A stretch of 29,490 nt of DNA from Capsulimonas sp039928515. GTDB lineage: Bacteria; Armatimonadota; Armatimonadia; Armatimonadales; Capsulimonadaceae. The first letter of the stretch is position 1; each line of letters begins with the position of its first letter. The translations under genes and the position numbers were made by a program. This document shows positions 21,988 to 29,490 of this stretch, in pieces. The notes beneath the pieces are model-generated. The model was not told where the DNA came from and did not search any database. It was given only the letters and a program-made list of their open reading frames with translations. Location of the stretch: the NCBI RefSeq assembly GCF_039928515.1, contig NZ_JBDSSZ010000272.1; one strand, given 5' to 3'.

Positions 21988-24012
21988 TTACTTCGGCGGG
22001 GGGATGGGCCCGATCCTGTCAAATGGGATCGCCTGAAACCCCAGCTTAAACGCCGGCGATTTCGACTTCAGGCGGTAATCGCCCTGCTTCTCATTCACAA
22101 ACAGCGGATCGGCGTTGGTGAGGTTATTGCTGATGGTGATGCCGGGCTTGGCCTTCTCGGAAAGATCCAGCCAGGTAGTGCAGCGGACGCTGATGTTATG
22201 CCGAATCGTGTTGTATTTGGGCGCGTTAGGGTCATCCTGGAGAATGTTCGCCAGGTGCGGGTAGCGCGTGCTGTAGGGCGGCTTGTCGTATCCCACGGCA
22301 GCGAGGTTTGCCTGCATGTTCCAGTCTCCGCCAGGAAGAAGGGATTTTGCGGCCCAGCCTAACCCGCGATCATCCAAGGAGATCGCGGTGCGGCAGTCCA
22401 CGAAGATGTTGTTGTCGAGGATGTTGTCACGGCCGCCGCCGACCAGCGCGCCGCGCCCGGCGCGGACGCAGATGTTGCCGAAGACCGTGGCGCCGGCGGC
22501 GGTGTCGTCCAGATAGATCGCCTGAACGTCGTTCACCCCGCCGGCCTGCAATCCCTTGGCGCCGCCGAGGTCATGGAAGTAGTTGAACCGGACGATGTCG
22601 CCGCGCATCGTCCAGTCGCGGCCCATATAGAACGCGCCGGAGTCGCCTGTTTCCTGGCAGACATGGTGGATCTCGTTGTATTCAATGACGTGATCGTTGC
22701 CGCTGAGTAAGATCGCGTTGTGCGGCGCGTCGGAGATCAGACAGTGCGCGATATGGTTGCCGACGCCGCTCACCACCACGCCGGCGCGGTAGGTGCGCGA
22801 CCAGCGGCTGTAGCGCTCGATGCGGCAGTTTTCGACGAAGTTACGGCCAGGCGCGAGCGTCTTGCGGTCGCCGCCGCTCAGAATTACGCCGCCGTCTCCG
22901 GTTTCGGAAATTCGGCAGCCGCGCACGCCGCTGTCCGTCGTGTCCGATATCTCCGCGCCGTGGTTACCGCAGTCGCGGATCGTGCAGCCATCGATAACGT
23001 TCCGCGCGCCGCCATTGATGGTGACGGCGCGGCCTCGGCAGTCCTCCAGGGTCAGCCCACGCAGGGTGACATTGGAGACATGGTCCAAAACGATCAAATC
23101 GTTCGCGATCGAAACAACCGCTTTGCCAGTAGGTGCATCGCCTTTCGGCGGCCAGAAGTAGAGAATCCCGGTCTTGCGATCCAGATACCACTCTCCGGGC
23201 GCGTCCAACTCCTCCAGCAGATTCAGCGCGTACCAGCGCCGGGCGCCGGAGTAGCCGAAGGCTCCCTTGCCGACCGTCGTGATTTCCTTCTTCTGGGTGT
23301 CGATCGTTTGAATTTGTTCGTAGCTGTCGGCCCAATCGAAGGACCAATATCCATGCACCCAGGCGTCCTCGGCCTTCGTCCAGCGCGCGGGGCGATCGTC
23401 GGTGTATCCGAAATGCTGCTCGGCGCTCTCAGACTCCTTGCCGCCTGTCATCGCCCAAGAGCCTTCGTTGGGCCAGCGCGCGAGCGTCATCGGCGCGTCG
23501 TTGTAAAACAGCTCTAGCGCCGCATGCGCCAGTGGGCGGCCAAAGCCGCGCGAAACGATGGCGCCGTAGTTCGTAACACCCTGCGCCTTGAGATCAGACT
23601 GCCAGACATGCGTTCGTGCGGACGGATCGATACGGTCCAGGACCGCATTGTCCGTGACGCGCGTCCAATTCGCGACGCTTTGTCCGCCGGTTACCCGGAC
23701 TGTCTTGCCTTTGGCGGCTGCGTACGTGACAGGTATCGGTGAGAGATCGTCCTCTGGACCCAATTTCCACGTGTCGCGCAGGGGATAATCGCCTTCGGCA
23801 AGCCAGACCGTAACGCCCTCTTTTGGCAATTTGCTCGCCGTCTTGAGCGTCCGCAGGCGCGCCCGCGCGCCGTCCAGCGTCGCCATCGGAGATTTGGACG
23901 AGCCTGTGGCGGCGTCGCTTCCTTTGGGCGAAACATAGAGTGCCAGTGGCGCTGCATGCGCGGCTGTTGTCAGAGCGGCTAAAGCCAGGATCAGCAGGAC
24001 AGGCAGTTTCAT
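21988..24012 (-). CDS. Secreted right-handed beta-helix protein, GH141-like
   Basis: A 674-residue exported protein with a signal peptide MKLPVLLILALAALTTAAHA ending at residue 20. The ATG at 24012 is preferred over one at 24042 because AAAAGG lies eight bases before it and the leader starts there. YVSPKGSDAATGSSKSPMAT followed by LDGARARLRTLK is the opening typical of GH141 and related DUF1565 beta-helix enzymes. Many parallel beta-helix coils follow (NVTLRGLTLEDC, NVIDGCTIRDC, HVIEYNEIHHV, DNILDNNIFVDC). Characterised GH141 members include a fucosidase acting on rhamnogalacturonan-II and a xylanase. The assignment here is from overall layout; catalytic residues of the family are not known to me well enough to verify. 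With the GH29 fucosidase and SGNH esterases nearby, a role in stripping a decorated pectin-like glycan fits. Confidence 0.75.
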   Translation of the reverse strand: MKLPVLLILALAALTTAAHAAPLALYVSPKGSDAATGSSKSPMATLDGARARLRTLKTASKLPKEGVTVWLAEGDYPLRDTWKLGPEDDLSPIPVTYAAAKGKTVRVTGGQSVANWTRVTDNAVLDRIDPSARTHVWQSDLKAQGVTNYGAIVSRGFGRPLAHAALELFYNDAPMTLARWPNEGSWAMTGGKESESAEQHFGYTDDRPARWTKAEDAWVHGYWSFDWADSYEQIQTIDTQKKEITTVGKGAFGYSGARRWYALNLLEELDAPGEWYLDRKTGILYFWPPKGDAPTGKAVVSIANDLIVLDHVSNVTLRGLTLEDCRGRAVTINGGARNVIDGCTIRDCGNHGAEISDTTDSGVRGCRISETGDGGVILSGGDRKTLAPGRNFVENCRIERYSRWSRTYRAGVVVSGVGNHIAHCLISDAPHNAILLSGNDHVIEYNEIHHVCQETGDSGAFYMGRDWTMRGDIVRFNYFHDLGGAKGLQAGGVNDVQAIYLDDTAAGATVFGNICVRAGRGALVGGGRDNILDNNIFVDCRTAISLDDRGLGWAAKSLLPGGDWNMQANLAAVGYDKPPYSTRYPHLANILQDDPNAPKYNTIRHNISVRCTTWLDLSEKAKPGITISNNLTNADPLFVNEKQGDYRLKSKSPAFKLGFQAIPFDRIGPIPPPK

Positions 24013-24288
24013 GATAAGCCTTTTCAAAATGAGGTTTCTCATGCGCTATTCGCTATTGAGACGCAGTTTTCCTTAAGACCCGTGGCCGATGCAAGATTAG
24101 CAAAAAATAATTGAGTTGAGTAAGCGTTTTTATGAAATCGCAACAGGAAATTCGCCTGCGTGAGTATAAATGTAATCGGTGTTCGGTAATGCAGTCATTG
24201 CGTGTATTGCCGGACAGTTCTCTCAATCGCTTCGCCGCGGCTTAGTCAGCGTGGTTATCCTCAATCACTTAAGGAATGGAGAAATTCC

Positions 24289-25011
24289 GTGTCACTTATT
24301 CAAAAATCGGGAAATCATGAGGCTCGTAGGGGAGTCGGCAAAACACGCAGGACGGCGACATGGATTGCGCTGACCGTGACGGCAATCGGCGTAATTGCCG
24401 TCGCCGGATGCGGTGGTTCTGACGACGATGGCGGTGGAGGCTCATCGGGCCTGCCGTCCTCGACGGCATCGCTGGCGCAGGTCCAGCACGGCCGCGATCT
24501 CGTGACAACACTCGGCTGTATCGACTGCCACTCCCACGGCGTCAATAACCCGGGCGCGGCGAACTGGATGTCCGGCTATACCGCAGGCGGACAAGATCCT
24601 GGAACCTTCGACATTGGGCCGTTTAAAACATATGCGCCCAATCTGACGCCGAGCGCCACGGGGATCGCTGATGATACGGACCGCCAGATCTACAATGCTC
24701 TGAAGCACGGGCTGGACCCAGGAGCAACTCCCGACGGCGTGATTACCGGGGACACGCCTGGCCAGGGCGGCTTCCCCGCCGCGCCCCACTATCTGGCGCC
24801 TCCGATGCCCTGGACCTCCACACGCCATCTCTCTGACAGCGACCTCTGGAGCATCGTCGCCTATCTGAAGCACGGGATTAAGGGCGTCGCCAATACCGTG
24901 CCGGACAGCCAGGGCCCGCCGGACTTCTGGGCGAGCAGCTACACGCCGGACAAGGTCGGTCCGGTCACCCTGCCGTCTTACCCGGCCACCGGCGAGCAGT
25001 TCGCTCCTTAG
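24289..25011 (+). CDS. Lipoprotein c-type cytochrome (single haem)
   Basis: A 240-residue protein. The chosen start is GTG at 24289, with GGAG seven bases upstream; a longer frame from 24202 lacks a ribosome binding site. After a basic N-terminus, a hydrophobic segment ends in the lipobox VAGC (Cys41), so the mature protein is probably lipid-anchored outside the membrane, followed by a Gly/Asp/Ser-rich linker. One haem site, CIDCH, lies at 77-81. The likely distal Met ligand is in APPMPW shortly before the final helix (SDSDLWSIVAYLKHGIKG), a class I layout like cytochrome subunits of membrane dehydrogenases. No partner dehydrogenase is adjacent. It would carry electrons in the cell envelope; its donor and acceptor are unknown. 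A strong terminator follows. Confidence 0.85.
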   Translation: MSLIQKSGNHEARRGVGKTRRTATWIALTVTAIGVIAVAGCGGSDDDGGGGSSGLPSSTASLAQVQHGRDLVTTLGCIDCHSHGVNNPGAANWMSGYTAGGQDPGTFDIGPFKTYAPNLTPSATGIADDTDRQIYNALKHGLDPGATPDGVITGDTPGQGGFPAAPHYLAPPMPWTSTRHLSDSDLWSIVAYLKHGIKGVANTVPDSQGPPDFWASSYTPDKVGPVTLPSYPATGEQFAP

Positions 25012-25028
25012 TCGCTGTGCTGAGCGTT

Positions 25029-25066
25029 AAGCCGTGCGATCGGAGCTCCGAACGCACGGCTTTTTT
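25029..25066 (+). terminator. Rho-independent terminator of the cytochrome gene
   Basis: A 10-bp perfect stem (25029-25038 with 25053-25062, AAGCCGTGCG) whose loop contains an additional CGGAGCTCCG palindrome, followed by a run of six T. Confidence 0.92.
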
Positions 25067-25094
25067 GTTTACGGACGAAGGGAATGGCTGGCGA

Positions 25095-26261
25095 TTACGC
25101 CAGCGGTTTACAGGTGGAGCGTTCGATTAGCTGGGTCGGCAGAAGCACATGCTGGAAGGATCGCGCGGCGGGATCGGGGGACGTCAGGCGCTGGAGGAAG
25201 ATCTCAGCGGCGCGCTGGCCGATGCGCTCGAATGGCTGACGGATCGTCGTGAGAACGCCTGGACGAGGAGAGTATCGTTCGCTGTCATCGAACCCAATGA
25301 CGCTGATCTGATCGGGGACGTGGATGCCGCGCGTTTCCAAGTGCTGGATCAGAAAACTCGCCGAAAAGTCGTTCAAAGCAAAGACGGCGGTTGGAAGAGG
25401 CGCTTCCTGCAAATAACGGTCGAGCCGATCGTTTAAGTTCGTGCTCCGGTGGTGCGGCAGAGTCCAGAGGCGCTCCGTGGAAGATAAGCCAGCGTCCAGA
25501 AGCGCATCGCGATAGCCGGCCTGACGCTGGAGCACGGAAGAAACGGGTTCCGAGTCGGTCAAATGGGCGATACGCGTATGTCCTTGAGCGATCAAGTACT
25601 CGACGGCGTCGCGGGCGGCGGTGTAGTTGTCGATGCCCACGAAGTCGCAGGGGGACTCGGTGTCGCATCGATCGACGAACACGACCGGATGTCCCAGCTT
25701 CTGAATGCGGCGCCATCGGGCGAGCGTTTCCGGGGCAAGCGTTGGCCAGACAATCGCGCCGGCGATGTTTTCGTTTTCCACCGCAGCGCAGGCTTCCTGC
25801 TCCAGCTGCTCCGGCAGCGTGGTCGCCAGGTTGATGTCCAGCACGAGAAGCCGGCACGGGGTTTCCTGCGACCGCAGGACGCGGCTGATTCCGCGCATGA
25901 TCTCCCGAGAGGCATAGTCGCCGTCGTGCTGCGGCAGGACGATGGCGATGGTGTAGGGATGAGTCGTGGGAGCGCTTCGAGCGTTCGTTCGGTCTCCGGC
26001 GGGCTGAGAAACGCGGGGACGGCAGCCTGCGAGGCGGGTGATGCGGCCGCTTTCCGACAGGATCGTCAGGGCGTCGCGCACAGCCGCACGGTTGATCCCA
26101 AGCTCCTGAACCAGATCGCGCTCTGTCGGCAGCCAATCGCCGGCGCGGTACACGCCGCCGGCGATCCGCTCCTCAAGAATGGTGAGCACCTGGCGCGCGG
26201 TCGGAGAAGGGCCGCGGCGGTTTTTGGAATGTCGCGAAGTTGCGGGACGTTCTGCAAGCAT
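25095..26261 (-). CDS. AraR-like transcriptional regulator 2 (GntR HTH + LacI-type sugar-binding domain)
   Basis: A 388-residue regulator. A GntR winged helix lies at about 20-85 (YRAGDWLPTERDLVQELGIN), and a LacI-type ligand-binding domain lies from about 100 (YTIAIVLPQHDGDYASREIM, VVFVDRCDTESPCDFVGIDN, AQGHTRIAHLTD, FALNDFSASFLI, SVIGFDDSERYSPRPGVLTT). This is the AraR-type fusion expected to sense a sugar. The ATG at 26261 is chosen: an in-frame TTG at 26291 lies upstream of the predicted transcription start. The promoter carries a palindrome over its -10 box, so the gene is probably autoregulated. Pseudopilin 2 lies directly upstream on the same strand, ending 127 bases before this start but separated by a terminator. 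Confidence 0.9.
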   Translation of the reverse strand: MLAERPATSRHSKNRRGPSPTARQVLTILEERIAGGVYRAGDWLPTERDLVQELGINRAAVRDALTILSESGRITRLAGCRPRVSQPAGDRTNARSAPTTHPYTIAIVLPQHDGDYASREIMRGISRVLRSQETPCRLLVLDINLATTLPEQLEQEACAAVENENIAGAIVWPTLAPETLARWRRIQKLGHPVVFVDRCDTESPCDFVGIDNYTAARDAVEYLIAQGHTRIAHLTDSEPVSSVLQRQAGYRDALLDAGLSSTERLWTLPHHRSTNLNDRLDRYLQEAPLPTAVFALNDFSASFLIQHLETRGIHVPDQISVIGFDDSERYSPRPGVLTTIRQPFERIGQRAAEIFLQRLTSPDPAARSFQHVLLPTQLIERSTCKPLA

Positions 26262-26282
26262 AGTTTGTCCAAAGCGGTGATA

Positions 26283-26303
26283 TTGGTACAAATATTATAC
26301 CAA
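26283..26303 (-). promoter_or_regulatory. -10 box and palindromic operator of regulator 2
   Basis: A 21-bp palindrome with arms TTGGTA (26283-26288) and TACCAA (26298-26303) covers the minus-strand TATAAT (26299-26294). No good -35 box is visible at the right distance (only TGGCAA at 17 bases). The site includes an ATTTGTAC half-site on the minus strand, similar to those at 1507-1536. Autoregulation is inferred from position. Confidence 0.6.
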
Positions 26304-26325
26304 AGTTTCGCCGTCTTTGCCAGCA

Positions 26326-26371
26326 AGATCAAACAAACCCGGCCTTCGTCCGAAATTTGGACGAAGGCCGG
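26326..26371 (-). terminator. Terminator of pseudopilin 2
   Basis: A 13-bp perfect stem (26339-26351 with 26359-26371, CCGGCCTTCGTCC) with a 7-base loop. On the minus strand it is followed by a T-rich stretch (GGGTTTGTTTGATC). It lies 18 bases beyond the stop at 26389. Confidence 0.85.
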
Positions 26372-26388
26372 TCATTCGTGGAATGTCG

Positions 26389-27162
26389 TTAACGATTACA
26401 GGAATCACCGTAGCTGTTCGTACCGCTGGCGCCGCCTCCTCCACACTCCGGGTCGAGCCAGGGCGTGTTGCCGTAATACCATGCCGATGGGCGCATCCAT
26501 TTCGCGTGCCCATCGAAGAAGGCGACGACGCTGCCGTCGGTATGGCGGATGGAGGGGGCTCCCCAGTCATCGCTGGTTCCCGTGACGAGCGAGGGACCAG
26601 GCGTGAAGCTGCCATCCTTGACCGGATCCTCAAGGATCCAGGCGAATTTCTTGACGGGGGAAGACACCGTGACATACGGGGCGGTAGCGGTTGCTTGGAC
26701 GGCGCCGTCGGTCATGAAGACCGTTGAAGCGGGGGATTGCAGCTGAGCCAGAGAAATATGCGGGTCATTGTTGCCGAGCCCAATGCGTACGGTAGCGATA
26801 TAGCTGCAGCGCTTGACCGGATACTGTGTATCGTCGATCCATCCCGGTGCGCCGGCATTGTTGTTGGAATCGTCTGGGCATGTGTAGACGCCGGTGCTTT
26901 TGATGTAGGGATAGATCGCCTGATACCAGCCGATGTTGGTTCCGGCGCCGGTATCCGTATAGAGTACGGGGAACTGTTCGTCCACATCCTGGCTGTATTG
27001 CAGGACGCCGAGCAGGATCTGCTTCTGATTGCTGAGACAGGAGGTCTGGCGAGCCTTCTCGCGGGCTTTGGCAAAGACAGGAAACAATATCGCGGCAAGA
27101 ATCGCGATTATTGCGATAACAACTAATAACTCGATCAATGTGAAACCAGATCGCTTGTTCAT
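26389..27162 (-). CDS. DUF1559 type II secretion pseudopilin (prepilin-like), copy 2
   Basis: A 257-residue protein starting at the ATG at 27162, with AAGGAG six bases upstream; longer in-frame starts upstream would precede the prepilin leader and lack such a site. The leader MNKRSG is cut before Phe7 (FTLIE, Glu at mature position 5), followed by the hydrophobic helix and FPVFAKAREKARQ. The soluble domain has paired Cys-containing segments (YTCPDD, KRCSY) and the DUF1559 C-terminal motif VVAFFDGHAKWMRP. It ends in a Gly/Ser/Asn tail with two Cys (PECGGGG, DSCNR). The N-terminal 60 residues match pseudopilin 1 closely while the rest diverges, as usual for a family with a conserved export stem and variable exposed domain. 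It has its own consensus promoter and terminator. Confidence 0.9.
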   Translation of the reverse strand: MNKRSGFTLIELLVVIAIIAILAAILFPVFAKAREKARQTSCLSNQKQILLGVLQYSQDVDEQFPVLYTDTGAGTNIGWYQAIYPYIKSTGVYTCPDDSNNNAGAPGWIDDTQYPVKRCSYIATVRIGLGNNDPHISLAQLQSPASTVFMTDGAVQATATAPYVTVSSPVKKFAWILEDPVKDGSFTPGPSLVTGTSDDWGAPSIRHTDGSVVAFFDGHAKWMRPSAWYYGNTPWLDPECGGGGASGTNSYGDSCNR

Positions 27163-27280
27163 AAAAGACTCCTTCATGATAAATACACGGGCATTGACTC
27201 GCCGTGACCGCATGTACAGTCGTTCATCTGTCTCACGGCGTTGTCGGTGTGCGAGACGTCTCTGGCTCCCTATACAGATA

Positions 27281-27295
27281 TGACCATGTTGACCA
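27281..27295. repeat. TGACCA direct repeat in the pseudopilin 2 leader
   Basis: TGACCA occurs at 27281-27286 and 27290-27295, nine bases apart, shortly downstream of the predicted start of transcription. The same core occurs in both arms of the palindrome at 27452-27486 (TGACCAAAA). They may be operator half-sites. Confidence 0.35.
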
Positions 27296-27309
27296 AAGTC
27301 TGTAATTTT

Positions 27310-27338
27310 ATTATACCAAAGGTGTGAGCTGATGTCAA
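27310..27338 (-). promoter_or_regulatory. Perfect-consensus sigma-70 promoter of pseudopilin 2
   Basis: On the minus strand, TTGACA (27338-27333) and TATAAT (27315-27310) are separated by exactly 17 bases. The leader is about 140 bases long. The bases around the -10 box share a 13-mer with the regulator 2 promoter. Confidence 0.85.
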
Positions 27339-27451
27339 TGGTAAAATTTTGTCCAATATGCTCTGTGGGAGCTGCTCTGATTATAGGTCCTTTAACACAC
27401 TTCGTCAATCTGGAGAATGTGATATTTCTTTATGGATATGTGATAATTCAT

Positions 27452-27486
27452 GATTTTATGACCAAAAGTTTTTTGGTCATAAAATC
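27452..27486. promoter_or_regulatory. Perfect 16-bp palindrome between the fucosidase and pseudopilin 2
   Basis: GATTTTATGACCAAAA (27452-27467) and its exact complement (27471-27486) surround a 3-base centre. It lies 17 bases beyond the fucosidase stop and about 115 bases upstream of the pseudopilin 2 -35 box. No T-run follows on the minus strand, so it is not a typical terminator. A regulator binding site or a transcript-end hairpin are both possible. Confidence 0.6.
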
Positions 27487-27502
27487 AGTCGCTGTTTTTT
27501 GT

Positions 27503-29311
27503 TTAACCCTTGCTGAGTTTGATCCGCTTCAGGTTCATGACCGCGAAACCAGGCTTACTGGTCGGCGTAATCCGGAGAGTGTGCGCGCCCGGGGTCAGCG
27601 TCAGCGTTCCCGGCAACGGCACGGTCTGGAAGTCCGACCATCCCGATGTGGCCGCGATCGACCCGGTAATCCCCGTTTCGAGGCCGTCGAGACGCAGCGA
27701 GTACGCCGCCCCCTCCGTGCCCGGTTCGCAGGAGTATTCCAGCGCCGCCTGATAAGCGCCGCCGGCGTTCGCAGGGACGGAGATCTTCCATTCGGCTGCG
27801 TCGCCGGCCTCGGTCCAATATCCCAGGTTCGCGCTATCGCCGGCGCCTTGGAGAGCGATTGTGTCTCCCACGGGGGCCGCGCTCGCGGCGCCGAGATTGA
27901 AAGCGCCGTCGGCTCCCGGCGTGACGACGGCGGCCGTTTCCGTCACTGCTGGGGGGCCGGCCAGATTCAGAGCAATCGTCGTGGAAATGGGATCGAGCTT
28001 GCTTGGTCTGGAGATCGTCACGGTCCCATCCGTGTTTTTAGATACTGTCAGCTTCTGACCGGTGGCGAGCGCCTTCGCGTTCTTCACGGGAGTTTGGAGG
28101 CCCGGCAGTGTCAGGCCGTTCTCCGGCCAGGAGAAGACATGGAGATAAAGCGTATTCCCTTTGACGGTGGCGCGGCCTTCGAATGGGAGACGCTTGAACG
28201 GGCTGGCCTGCGCGCCGTAGATGCTCTGTCCATTGACCTTCAGCCACGCGCCCATCTGCTTGAGGCGCGACACTTCCGGTTCTGGAATGATCCCCTGGGC
28301 GTCGGGGCCGACATTGAGCAGATAGTTGCCGCCCTTGGAGGCGATGTCGATCAAGTTGCGTGTGAGGTCTTCCGTGGACTTGAAGTCGAAGTCGTCCGAT
28401 CGGTAGCCCCAGGTCGTGTTGATCGTCATGCACGATTCCCAGTCACGGCCCTTAAATCCCGTCGCGGGCACATGCTGCTCGGGCGTCTCGGTATCTCCCG
28501 AGAACCCGCCGCCCAATCGGTTGTTGTAAATGATGTTCGGCTGAAGCTTCAGCGATTCGACAAACGGCGCGGCGCGCTCTGGCGTCATGTCCGTATCGGT
28601 ATCAAACCAAAAGCATGAGATCGGGCCATATTTGGTCAGCAGCTCGCGCACCTGCGGCACGGCGATCTCGCGCAGATACTTATCATAGTCGCCGTCCTGC
28701 GCCTTGTCCCAGTGACCATCCCACGCGGCTCCCCCGGGATGATGCCAGTCCTGAGACTGCGAATAATAGATTCCGAACTTAATCCCCTTTTTGCGGCACG
28801 CGGCGACGAGCTCGGCGACAGGGTCGCGATGGAACGGCGTGTCGTCGAAGATGTTGAACGGGCTGGCCGCCGTATGGAACATGGCGAAGCCGTCGTGGTG
28901 CTTGGCGGTGAAGATCAGATACTTCATCCCGGCGTCCTTCGCGGCCTGGGCCCAGGCGTCGGCGTTGAACTTCGACGGGTTAAATTGCGGCGCCAGCGTC
29001 GCGTAATCCGCCACGGGGATTTCCGCATTGTGCATGATCCACTCGCCGTATCCCTGCGTGTTCACCGCGCGGCCGCCGACCGGCTTGCCGTTCCAGAACC
29101 CTCCGGGCACGGCGTACAAGCCCCAGTGAACGAACATTCCGAAGCGCGCCTCGCGCCACCATTTCATCCGCGTGTCCCGCTGCGCCTTGGTTTCGTGCGC
29201 GTGCGGGTCGTCGACATTCGTCATCGTGGCCTGCGCGGCGGCGTGTTTGGTCGAGATGCTGGTCGAGATGAGGCCTGCGAGGGCGAGTATTGCAATGTGA
29301 TTTGGTTTCAT
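27503..29311 (-). CDS. Secreted GH29 alpha-L-fucosidase with C-terminal carbohydrate-binding-like domain
   Basis: A 602-residue exported protein with a signal peptide ending near AAA (26). GH29 motifs occur in order: MKWWREARFGMFVHWGLYAV (49-68), EWIMHNAEIPVADY, YLIFTAKHHDGFAMF (131-145), KFGIYYSQSQDWHHP, and CFWFD with the probable nucleophile Asp237. GNYLLNVGPDAQGIIPEPE closes the barrel domain. A beta-sandwich domain follows to about 460, and residues 480-602 (YWTEAGDAAEWKISVPANAG, then AYSLRLDG and GAHTLRI) resemble CBM35/CBM6-type modules. The enzyme releases alpha-L-fucose by a retaining mechanism, here outside the cytoplasm. The start is the ATG at 29311; no strong ribosome binding site is visible. 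The gene has no obvious operon partner in the window. Confidence 0.92.
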   Translation of the reverse strand: MKPNHIAILALAGLISTSISTKHAAAQATMTNVDDPHAHETKAQRDTRMKWWREARFGMFVHWGLYAVPGGFWNGKPVGGRAVNTQGYGEWIMHNAEIPVADYATLAPQFNPSKFNADAWAQAAKDAGMKYLIFTAKHHDGFAMFHTAASPFNIFDDTPFHRDPVAELVAACRKKGIKFGIYYSQSQDWHHPGGAAWDGHWDKAQDGDYDKYLREIAVPQVRELLTKYGPISCFWFDTDTDMTPERAAPFVESLKLQPNIIYNNRLGGGFSGDTETPEQHVPATGFKGRDWESCMTINTTWGYRSDDFDFKSTEDLTRNLIDIASKGGNYLLNVGPDAQGIIPEPEVSRLKQMGAWLKVNGQSIYGAQASPFKRLPFEGRATVKGNTLYLHVFSWPENGLTLPGLQTPVKNAKALATGQKLTVSKNTDGTVTISRPSKLDPISTTIALNLAGPPAVTETAAVVTPGADGAFNLGAASAAPVGDTIALQGAGDSANLGYWTEAGDAAEWKISVPANAGGAYQAALEYSCEPGTEGAAYSLRLDGLETGITGSIAATSGWSDFQTVPLPGTLTLTPGAHTLRITPTSKPGFAVMNLKRIKLSKG

Positions 29312-29381
29312 GGTTAGTTCTTGTTTAAGGGCGCGGCGTGGTCTTTCGGGGCGCCCTTATATGACCCACCCCGGCGCTTCG

Positions 29382-29490
29382 CGCCACCCCTCCCATGAAG
29401 CTGGGAAGGGTGGGAAAAAGATTCTCGGACGAAAGCCCCCTGCGACAACAAAGCCTAATTACCCTTCCCTGCTTCAAGGGAGGGGTGGCG
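29382..29490. repeat. Second-type palindromic intergenic element at the window edge
   Basis: Bases 29382-29411 and 29461-29490 are inverted repeats identical at 28 of 30 positions (CGCCACCCCTCCC at the outer end), separated by 49 bases. Each arm also folds on itself. The interior contains CGAAAGCCCCCTGCGACAAC, similar to the interior of the element at 21791-21980. The left flank (GGCGCTTC) suggests the palindrome continues past the right edge of the window, so the end is not defined. Confidence 0.75.

Noticed and set aside
26261..26291. A longer regulator 2 starting at the TTG at 26291
   Set aside because: That codon overlaps the operator and lies at or before the predicted transcription start, so it would not be translated.
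27332..28618. A 428-codon open frame on the plus strand opposite the fucosidase and crossing the 27452 palindrome
   Set aside because: Composition is that of antisense shadow, and GH29 motifs are complete on the minus strand.

Overview
The window (roughly 55-60 % GC by eye, no rRNA, tRNA, CRISPR array or intact insertion sequence seen) looks like chromosomal DNA of a member of the Armatimonadota (Capsulimonas-like). The best clue is two DUF1559 pseudopilins with the N-terminus GFTLIELLVVIAII followed by FPVFAKAREKARQ, typical of that phylum. Other clues are many secreted glycoside hydrolases, near-consensus sigma-70 promoters, and GntR-type regulators fused to LacI-type sugar sensors. The lineage is inferred from remembered families, not from a search.

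Layout. 1-2700: an orphan membrane protein of unknown function, then a DUF1559 pseudopilin behind a perfect TTGACA-N17-TATAAT promoter. 2747-3913: a 388-residue AraR-like regulator (GntR DNA-binding domain plus LacI-type ligand domain). 4416-7087: two tandem paralogous secreted SGNH/GDSL hydrolases (minus strand). 7367-16614: three large secreted glycosidases on the plus strand: a GH36/raffinose-synthase-like enzyme (clan GH-D motifs), a GH2 exo-beta-glucosaminidase/beta-mannosidase-like enzyme, and a GH2 LacZ-type beta-galactosidase with a C-terminal discoidin/CBM32-like domain. 16774-20124: two paralogous secreted proteins, each with an internal duplication (PsbP/DUF1795-like), flanking a YqjM-type Old Yellow Enzyme. 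20204-21652: a Thermus-type isocitrate dehydrogenase with a C-terminal extension. 21988-24012: a GH141-like right-handed beta-helix protein. 24289-25011: a lipoprotein c-type cytochrome. 25095-27162: a second 388-residue AraR-like regulator and a second DUF1559 pseudopilin. 27503-29311: a GH29 alpha-L-fucosidase with a C-terminal carbohydrate-binding-like domain.

How the genes may work together. The enzymes would remove alpha-galactosyl, beta-galactosyl, beta-glucosaminyl/mannosyl, fucosyl and acyl groups, which suits a branched plant or microbial heteropolysaccharide. There are no SusC/SusD genes, porins or ABC importers in the window. Each edge of the enzyme set has one pseudopilin next to one AraR-like regulator, which suggests a sugar-responsive polysaccharide locus whose surface component is a pseudopilin. 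Short inverted or repeated motifs overlapping the promoters support local regulation by these factors: an identical 10-mer near the GH36-like and LacZ promoters, and an identical 13-mer over the -10 boxes of regulator 2 and pseudopilin 2.

The intergenic regions also contain GC-rich palindromic elements in at least two related sequence groups. The clearest has 37-bp perfect arms whose outermost bases (TAG) form the stop codons of two convergent genes.
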